Shown piece by piece: positions 58,120 through 64,000 of a stretch of 64,000 nt of DNA. Where the stretch lies: positions 2,542,001 to 2,606,000 of the forward strand of contig OZ244789.1 in assembly GCA_965219705.1 (NCBI GenBank), written 5' to 3'. The position numbers and the translations under genes were made by a program. The notes under the pieces were generated by a model. That model ran no database searches and was not told the DNA's origin. It worked only from the letters and a program-made list of their open reading frames with translations. This DNA comes from JAJECS01 sp965219705 (GTDB lineage: Bacteria > Chloroflexota > UBA11872). The first letter of the stretch is position 1; every line of letters starts with the position of its first letter.

Positions 58120-61100
58120 TCAGGGATCGGGTTCGGCAAGCTCGCCATCCTGGTCATCCGGCTGGTACTGCAGCCCCAGTAGCAAGCTGTTCTCCCGGAC
58201 GGTGCTGGCGGTGCGTTCCGAGAAGCCGTCAGGGTTTACAGCAGTAATCTTGATCTCGATGGTCACCTGACCGCCGTCATCGCGTAGGTTGTCGATGACC
58301 TCGTCGCTCAGGTGGTCGATGTCGTCCAGCGATATCGCGTCCTGAATCGATTTGACGGCAACGATGCGCCTTGGGCCGCGTGGCGGGGGATCGACCACCG
58401 GCGGTGATACGACTCCGGTGCCGGTTCCGGTCCCCGCGCCGTCCGTGGCCCCTCTATCCGGCGGCGTCGGCCCCACATCGGGCGGCGACTGCTCGGCTTT
58501 CGCCAGTTCTGCCATCTCGGGACTCACCAACAAGCCCGGGTCGCGTTCGGCTACAGCACCGAACAGGGGTTCGTCCTGCGGCTCGCGGAAGCGAAGATTC
58601 TGGTAGGCGTCGGTTTGGTAGCCGCTGGCGTAGCCGAACGCGCCTTCGGGCACGCCCTGCGCGATGGCCCGCTGCAGCACACCCCGGTTGCGCAGCCGGT
58701 GCATGTAGACATTGCTGGTGAGCATGTCCCAGAGAGCGTCGACACTGATGTGGTCCTTCGGGTTGGCGCTGTTGCCCCAAACAAACTGGCCCAAGAGGCT
58801 AGCGAGAGCTGTGGGCGAGATGGTTTCGACAAGCGCCTCGTCATCGCGAAAGCGGCGGAAGGCGGCATCCACAATTGCGCCGCCAGCGTCCGCTGCGTTG
58901 ATATCCGCCACGGACAGCCGGTAGACCGCTTGCCGCGGATCGTCCTGCACTGGTGCCAATGCCTGGTGGTAGGCCTGGACCAACGCGCCGCGCACCGCGC
59001 GTCCGGCACTGCGCAAGCTGCTGTGGGCTTGCGCCTGACGATTGCCTGAGAGGTTGTCAACCTTAGTTGGGCCGATGGCGATGGAGTCCCAGGCCAGGAA
59101 TGCCCTGACCTTGTTCCGCAGATCGCGGATTTCGTCACGCCGTGCCGCCAGAAAAAGCAAGGTATTGCGGCGCATGCGGGCGGCGTCCCCGCGTTGCTGG
59201 AGGACTTCCAGGGCCCAGTCACTTGCATCGTCGTGCTCGCTGGCGCGGGTCGGCCGAGACGCGTCCGGCGGCAGGATTACGAGCCGCACCCGATCGACTT
59301 CGGGCACGTCGGCCGAGTCCTGCGGGCATACAATCACGTCCGAGCGGCGACCGACAGCTTCTTCCAACTCGTGAAGTATGCGCGCGTTGACGACGGCCGT
59401 GTCGAGTGCGTCACGACGGTCAGCAGCGACCTTATTGAGGTTTTCCTCGGCGTGGAAGTAGTAGCGCCCATCGCTTGTGTAGAGGTAATAGAGTCTGCCG
59501 CTCATGCGACCAAGGGCCTCGTTGTACACCGAGATTCCCTGGCCGGGCTGCACCGCGCCGAGGCGGATCCGCCGTTCATCAATGCCTCGGACGGCACCGC
59601 TGGGCGCGCTGCCCAAGAAAACTGTGCGGGCTATGCGGCGGGCGGCTCCGCCGACATCGGCGAACCTTTGGAGTGCTTGGTCGATATCGTCGGTCCGCGA
59701 GTTATCGCTATCGACCTCCGACAACACTGACTGCCATTGGTCGCTAAGCAGCTTGACGAATTCCTCAGCCAGCGCGGAATCGCTAAGCGGCAGGCTGGCC
59801 GGCTGGATTAGTGGCTGACGGTCATCATCCAGGTAGAGTCGGCTGACGCAGGTCGCCAGCATCCGCAGCACGCCGCGCGTGCGTTGGAATTGGGGAATCG
59901 ACGACCAGTCGGCGTATAGGCGGTCAAAGATTTCCGGGTGGATCGGGTAGCAGGCTTTCAGTCGCTCCAGATATCGCTGCTCAGCGGCCTCGCGGGGGAA
60001 GTCGCCGTGCGAGCGGCTGTACATGGCGGCAAACGCTTCACAGGTACGATCCCGTTCGGCTGCGTCGCTGACTTCGCCGAAGAGCCGGCGGCGGACCACC
60101 TCGAAGGCCTCGTCGACCTCCAGGGGTTTCCAGACGGCCTCGATGCGTCCCAGAAGGCGCTCGAGTCGATCCAGTACCTCCGCGCCGCCCGTGTCTCCCG
60201 CCTCGGCCTGGCTGTCCGGCAAGGTAATCACCAGCACTACGCCGTCGTTGCGGCGAGCCGCTTGGGTCAACGCCTGAACGAAGGTGTAGATGTTGTCTTT
60301 GGTGGCGTCGGCGTTGCGCACGTAGGCCACCAGCTCGTCGATGAGGATCACGCATGGCCCCACGTGCCTGAATAGCTCATCCAGTTGACCACCGCCCGGA
60401 GCAACGCTCTCACGCGATGCCGGGCCGACGATCTCGTAGGCGTCCTGCCCGCCCAGTTGGTACGCCATCTGGCCCCAAAGGGTGTTCAGCGGGTCACCGG
60501 TTTCTTCGGTGACGGTCGTGTCAGTGGGCGACAGGTGGATGCCGTCCAGTACGGCGAGGCTGGATTGAAATTCGGCACCAGGTTCCAAGCCCGCTTCGCG
60601 CATGATCTGGCTGAGCTCGGCGCTGGTTCGCTGTGTGCCGGCCTGCGATGACGGATTCAACAGGGCACCAGCGTGGTTCACAAGGTGGTATAGGGCGATC
60701 AGGCTATGCGTTTTGCCGCCACCGAAGCCGGTCTTGGTCTGAATGACTGGATCGCCGCCGCTGCCGGTTAGCCGCTGAAGCGTGTTCACCAATAGTGTGC
60801 GGAGGCCGGGCGTGATGTAAGTGTGATTGAAGAAATCGACGGGGTTTCCGTATTCGGTGGCGCTGGCGCGCCCGTCGTGGACCTGCTGGAGGTCCGCCGC
60901 GAACTCGGCTTGACGAAACGTGCCCTGGGAAACGTCGGCGCTGGGCTTGATGACTTGGCGCCAAGGCGTGAGGTTGCTGGCAGTTCGCGGCGCCCGTCGC
61001 CCACTAGCCGCCGCGGGCTTGGCCGGTTGCTCCTTGGGCGCATCGCCGGGGCCATCCGCGGCAAGCAACTGGTCCCTGATCCGTTCGACATCGCTCTCCT

Positions 61101-61530
61101 CAGAAGGCCTATTGATCAACCCAAGTACATCGGCGATGTGAAACAGGTGAACGCGCGCGTACTCAGTTTCCAGGTCCCGCGGGGCCGGGTGCGCAGCCTT
61201 GTCACGTGCGCCCTTGATAAGCCAGGTCGTGCTCTGAGCGCTGCTGTCGTCCGGGAATTGCCGGCTGAATGCGTCCCGCCAATTGCGACCAATGATGTTC
61301 GGGAAGTCACCGATGTCGATAGAAGCTTCGAGGTCGCCGTTGCTTTCGCGCAGGTTCTGCCGAAAGCGGTCGGACTGGTTGTAATGCAAGGAATTGGCGA
61401 TAAGGTCCTCGACCTGTCGGCCTGGAACCCGCTTCAAGGTTCTGACGATGAACGGCCGCATGGCGTCGCGAAAGATGTCCAGCGCCTTGTTGAGGGCCTC
61501 CCTGTTTGGACGATCAACCGTAGACGTCAT
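58120..61530 (-). CDS. DUF499-family ATPase with N-terminal HEPN-like segment
   Basis: P-loop ATPase of 1136 residues. Residues 1-130 (ALDIFRDAMRPFIVRTLKRV) resemble the Swt1-like HEPN domain. Then TPWRQVIKPSADVSQGTF, and the DUF499 Walker A TKTGFGGGKTHSL near 260-272. CVILIDELVAYVR is Walker B. The acidic C-terminus has a Pro/Gly/Thr linker (GATDGAGTGTGTGVVSPP) and a final beta domain. The frame runs to 61593; the ATG at 61530 precedes the first conserved helix. DUF499 proteins are repeatedly encoded beside DUF1156 methylases in defence-like loci. First gene of the operon; the methylase starts 19 bp after it. Confidence 0.9.
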   Translation of the reverse strand: MTSTVDRPNREALNKALDIFRDAMRPFIVRTLKRVPGRQVEDLIANSLHYNQSDRFRQNLRESNGDLEASIDIGDFPNIIGRNWRDAFSRQFPDDSSAQSTTWLIKGARDKAAHPAPRDLETEYARVHLFHIADVLGLINRPSEESDVERIRDQLLAADGPGDAPKEQPAKPAAASGRRAPRTASNLTPWRQVIKPSADVSQGTFRQAEFAADLQQVHDGRASATEYGNPVDFFNHTYITPGLRTLLVNTLQRLTGSGGDPVIQTKTGFGGGKTHSLIALYHLVNHAGALLNPSSQAGTQRTSAELSQIMREAGLEPGAEFQSSLAVLDGIHLSPTDTTVTEETGDPLNTLWGQMAYQLGGQDAYEIVGPASRESVAPGGGQLDELFRHVGPCVILIDELVAYVRNADATKDNIYTFVQALTQAARRNDGVVLVITLPDSQAEAGDTGGAEVLDRLERLLGRIEAVWKPLEVDEAFEVVRRRLFGEVSDAAERDRTCEAFAAMYSRSHGDFPREAAEQRYLERLKACYPIHPEIFDRLYADWSSIPQFQRTRGVLRMLATCVSRLYLDDDRQPLIQPASLPLSDSALAEEFVKLLSDQWQSVLSEVDSDNSRTDDIDQALQRFADVGGAARRIARTVFLGSAPSGAVRGIDERRIRLGAVQPGQGISVYNEALGRMSGRLYYLYTSDGRYYFHAEENLNKVAADRRDALDTAVVNARILHELEEAVGRRSDVIVCPQDSADVPEVDRVRLVILPPDASRPTRASEHDDASDWALEVLQQRGDAARMRRNTLLFLAARRDEIRDLRNKVRAFLAWDSIAIGPTKVDNLSGNRQAQAHSSLRSAGRAVRGALVQAYHQALAPVQDDPRQAVYRLSVADINAADAGGAIVDAAFRRFRDDEALVETISPTALASLLGQFVWGNSANPKDHISVDALWDMLTSNVYMHRLRNRGVLQRAIAQGVPEGAFGYASGYQTDAYQNLRFREPQDEPLFGAVAERDPGLLVSPEMAELAKAEQSPPDVGPTPPDRGATDGAGTGTGTGVVSPPVVDPPPRGPRRIVAVKSIQDAISLDDIDHLSDEVIDNLRDDGGQVTIEIKITAVNPDGFSERTASTVRENSLLLGLQYQPDDQDGELAEPDP

Positions 61531-61733
61531 CCGTGGAGACTCCGCTCTGCGACATTCCGGCAGGCTGGAAGTGCGCCCGCCCAGTTGCGACATGGTACGA
61601 CCGTATTCTAAGCCGCCCGATCCGCCGTATGACCCGGCCGGCTGCGAGTGCCAGTTAGGTTCAATGTGCGGACCGGCTGGCTCTGCTTGGTGAAATGCAC
61701 CCGTTGGACCGCGTCACGCGGCCCCATGCCCGT

Positions 61734-62603
61734 TTAGACGTCGATGGGCGCCGGATAGGCGAGCGGGATGCCGGGGACGGACATGCGGAGGCGGTTGAGG
61801 TGCCAGCGGCCGAGGTTGGACGTGAAGAGGTCGGTGAGGTCGGGGCCGCCGAAGACGATGTTGGTGGGCGAGGAGAGGCTCGTGTGGTGCGGGTCGTCGA
61901 CCAGCACCTGGATGCGTCCCGACGGCTCGAGCCGGTAGATGCGGCTTGGGGTGTAGAGCGTGATGTACAGCGTGCCCTCGACGTCAAACTGCACGCCGTC
62001 CGGAACGTCGCCGGGGAGGGTGGCCACGACATGGCGCTCGCCGAGCGTTCCGTCGGGAAGCACGCGCAGCCGGCTGACGCCCGGCATCTGCGATTCGACC
62101 ACGTAGAGCCACTCCGCCGCGGCGTCGAAGCACATGCCGTTGGCGAAGAAGCGCGGCGCCTCGCTGACTAGATCGGTCGACCCGTCGGGACGCACGCGGT
62201 AGATCCTGCCGGTGTCGTGGTCCCATTCGCCCGAGTCGGAGACATAGAGGTCACCGGAGGGGTGGAAGCAGGGGTAGTTCGGCGTTTCCATGGGCCGGTC
62301 GGCGGTGCCGCGGGTGATCTCGACCACGGCGCCGTCGGCGCCGGCGCGCACAACCGAGCCGCCGAACGCGGCGCAGACGTAGACGTTGGCCTCCGCGTCG
62401 CAGGCGACGCCGCCCAGAAATCCTTCGTGCTGCGCGATCTGCGTGATGGTCCCGCTGCTTGGATCCACGCGATAGATCTGTCCGGCTTCACCGCCGGCGT
62501 AGAGCTGCCCGTCCGGGCCCCAGGTGACGCCTTCGGGGTGGTCCAGGCCGTCGTTGAAGTCGCCGGCAACTGTCTCGACCTCGGACACGTCGCGTAGTGC
62601 CAT
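61734..62603 (-). CDS. SMP-30/gluconolactonase-family protein
   Basis: Six-bladed propeller lactonase of 289 residues. LDHPEGVTWGPDGQLYAGGE holds the metal Glu, FFANGMCFDAAAEWLYVVES the Asn, and GDVPDGVQFDVEGTLYITLY the Asp, in standard order. Blade repeats (GGVACDAEANVYVCAAFGG) are evident. No signal peptide, so cytosolic. It likely opens a sugar or other lactone, consistent with the sugar-acid genes further left. It diverges from moaA across about 100 bp. Substrate unknown. Confidence 0.9.
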   Translation of the reverse strand: MALRDVSEVETVAGDFNDGLDHPEGVTWGPDGQLYAGGEAGQIYRVDPSSGTITQIAQHEGFLGGVACDAEANVYVCAAFGGSVVRAGADGAVVEITRGTADRPMETPNYPCFHPSGDLYVSDSGEWDHDTGRIYRVRPDGSTDLVSEAPRFFANGMCFDAAAEWLYVVESQMPGVSRLRVLPDGTLGERHVVATLPGDVPDGVQFDVEGTLYITLYTPSRIYRLEPSGRIQVLVDDPHHTSLSSPTNIVFGGPDLTDLFTSNLGRWHLNRLRMSVPGIPLAYPAPIDV

Positions 62604-62708
62604 CGTGCGCGCCCTCGATGGTGGCTAGGCGCTCACGGTACATGACGCGGATTGGGGCCGCCCACTGCGTACACTCAAGGTGAAGACGCCCCGGAGACTC
62701 ACACGCGC

Positions 62709-63749
62709 GTGCCTGCCGCCGTCGCGACCCTGCCTGTCGACACGCTTGGCCGCCAGCTGCGCGACCTGCGCATTTCCGTGACGGACCGGTGCAATTTCCG
62801 CTGTCCGTATTGCATGCCGGCCGAGGTCTACGGCGAGCACTACACCTTCTTACCGAAGTCGCAGATTCTCACCTTCGAGGAGATCACGCGGCTGGCGGGT
62901 ATCTTCGTGGAGCTTGGCGTGCGGAAGCTTCGCCTGACCGGCGGCGAGCCCTTGCTGCGCGCGGATCTGCCCAGCCTGGTGGCCATGCTCGCCGGCTTAC
63001 CGATCGAGGACCTGGCGCTGACGACCAACGCCCATTTGCTCGGGCGTCACGCCGACTCCCTGGCCGAGGCCGGGCTGCGGCGCGTGACGGTGAGCTTGGA
63101 CAGCCTGGACGACGAGGTGTTTCGCGCGATGAACGGGCGGGGCTTCGGCGTGGACGCGACCCTGGAGGGCATCGCGGCCGCCGAGCGCGTCGGTCTGTCG
63201 CCCATCAAGCTGAATTGCGTGGTGGTGCGAGGCGTGAACGACCACACCATCGTCGATCTCGCGCGCCGCTTTCACGGCACCGGACACACCGTGCGCTTCA
63301 TCGAATACATGGACGTTGGCAACCTGAACCAATGGAAGCTGGACGAGGTCGTGACGGCCGGCGAGATCGTGGAGCGTATCGGCGCTGAGTTTCCGCTTGA
63401 GCCGTTGCCGCCGAACTATGCCGGCGAGGTGGCGCAACGCTTCCGCTATCGCGACGGCGGTGGGGAGATCGGCGTCATTGCGTCGGTGAGCCAGCCGTTC
63501 TGCGGCGCCTGCACGCGCGCCCGGCTGTCAACCGACGGCCACCTGCTGACGTGCCTGTTTGCCTTCGGCGGCACGGACCTGCGAACGCCTCTGCGCGACG
63601 GCGCCACGGACGCGGAGTTGCGCGAGCTGATCGCCGGCGTGTGGCGTGTGCGCCGCGACCGCTATTCCGAAGCGCGCGCGGGCCTCGTCACCGGCGACGG
63701 CCACCCACCGGAAATCCAGAAGGTGGAGATGTACCAGATCGGCGGGTAG
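62709..63749 (+). CDS. moaA: GTP 3',8-cyclase MoaA
   Basis: Radical SAM enzyme starting molybdenum cofactor synthesis. The 346-residue protein has TDRCNFRCPYCMP with the SAM cluster cysteines (C28, C32, C35), LRLTGGEPLLR, and VTVSLDSLDDEVF. The second, GTP-binding cluster lies in FCGACTRARLSTDGHLLTCLF. It ends in the catalytic di-glycine (MYQIGG). The frame begins upstream at 62652, but the GTG at 62709 gives the usual length. No other moa genes are visible. Confidence 0.96.
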   Translation: MPAAVATLPVDTLGRQLRDLRISVTDRCNFRCPYCMPAEVYGEHYTFLPKSQILTFEEITRLAGIFVELGVRKLRLTGGEPLLRADLPSLVAMLAGLPIEDLALTTNAHLLGRHADSLAEAGLRRVTVSLDSLDDEVFRAMNGRGFGVDATLEGIAAAERVGLSPIKLNCVVVRGVNDHTIVDLARRFHGTGHTVRFIEYMDVGNLNQWKLDEVVTAGEIVERIGAEFPLEPLPPNYAGEVAQRFRYRDGGGEIGVIASVSQPFCGACTRARLSTDGHLLTCLFAFGGTDLRTPLRDGATDAELRELIAGVWRVRRDRYSEARAGLVTGDGHPPEIQKVEMYQIGG

Positions 63750-63756
63750 CGCCGGT

Positions 63757-63999
63757 CTACTTCTTCGACGCCTCGAAGTAGGGATTCGTGCCCGAGGCGT
63801 GATCGGTCACGTCGATCACCCGGGTGATCTCGGGCACGGCCTCGCGGATGGCCACTTCGATTCCCTGGGTCAGGGTCACCGATGCCATGCCGCACCCCTG
63901 GCAGCCACCGCTGAGGCGCAGATACGCGGCGCCGTCGTCGACGGAGACCAGCTCGGCGAACCCGCCGTGAGCGGCGATGGCGGGATTGATCTGCTGCTC
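63757..63999 (-). CDS. NifU-like iron-sulfur scaffold protein, N-terminus beyond window
   Basis: Eighty residues of a NifU C-terminal-domain protein run in from the right edge. INPAIAAHGGFAELVSVDDG, LRLSGGCQGCGMASVTLTQG with the CxxC cluster ligands, and IEVAIREAVPEITRVIDVTDH match the Nfu family. The end HASGTNPYFEASKK is short and typical of stand-alone NfuA-like proteins. It converges with moaA, itself an iron-sulfur enzyme, across 7 bp. The start is outside the window. Confidence 0.9.
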   Translation of the reverse strand, partial: EQQINPAIAAHGGFAELVSVDDGAAYLRLSGGCQGCGMASVTLTQGIEVAIREAVPEITRVIDVTDHASGTNPYFEASKK

Positions 64000-64000
64000 C

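Overview
The window reads as a GC-rich chromosome segment from an uncultivated bacterium. The best inference is Chloroflexota, of the SAR202/Dehalococcoidia kind. The reasons are a degenerate MutL-type actin-fold protein with a companion gene, an ArgS with a TVGAGR-type HIGH loop, SpoIID in an organism with no other sporulation genes here, a menaquinone-type MenG, and a dense set of sugar-acid catabolism genes including an enolase-superfamily member. No rRNA, tRNA, transposase or CRISPR array was recognised. Most of the DNA is compact core housekeeping, with many ATGA/GTGA start-stop overlaps.

Layout. 1-1000: a cut P-loop kinase and a nucleotidyltransferase, divergent from uvrB. 3.0-6.1 kb: an AT-richer island directly after uvrB with a Dam-like adenine methylase facing a ParB-like protein and a PD-(D/E)XK-like nuclease candidate. 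6.4-13.7 kb: unknown gene, MutL-like pair, argS, and a split glutamine-dependent NAD synthetase. 13.9 kb: a secreted clan-A glycosidase-like protein with a clear promoter. 16-23.5 kb: rsmI-metG-tatD-prenyl synthase-menG-femX-murE as one operon. 24.6-26.1 kb: an AT-richer TIR-like/MNT/HEPN cassette. 26.2-32.9 kb: thyX, a short-repeat cluster, spoIID, then cmk-plsC-der-plsY. 39.4-33.0 kb on the minus strand: an eight-gene run yebC-ruvC-ruvA-ruvB-acyP-FecR-like-acpS-nnrD.

39.5-50.7 kb is an accessory catabolic region. Two operons diverge from a 104-bp spacer. One is isomerase-SDR-DHDPS-like; the other is SGNH hydrolase-DHDPS-like-enolase superfamily. An isomerase, an aldo/keto reductase flanked by two composite palindromic repeats, a polysaccharide deacetylase and a creatininase-family hydrolase follow.

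50.8-54.8 kb is a thiamine-pyrimidine uptake operon. It is headed by a complete TPP riboswitch whose aptamer, antiterminator and intrinsic terminator can all be read in the sequence. 54.9-61.5 kb is a three-gene operon of a DUF499 ATPase with an N-terminal HEPN-like segment, a DUF1156 DNA methylase and a GIY-YIG nuclease. It is the best candidate here for an undescribed defence system. The window ends with an SMP-30 lactonase, moaA and a cut NifU-type scaffold gene.

The three defence-like loci (3-6 kb, 24.6-26.1 kb, 54.9-61.5 kb) each contain 60-base stretches of about 37-43% GC, well below the neighbouring core genes, which suggests separate horizontal acquisitions.
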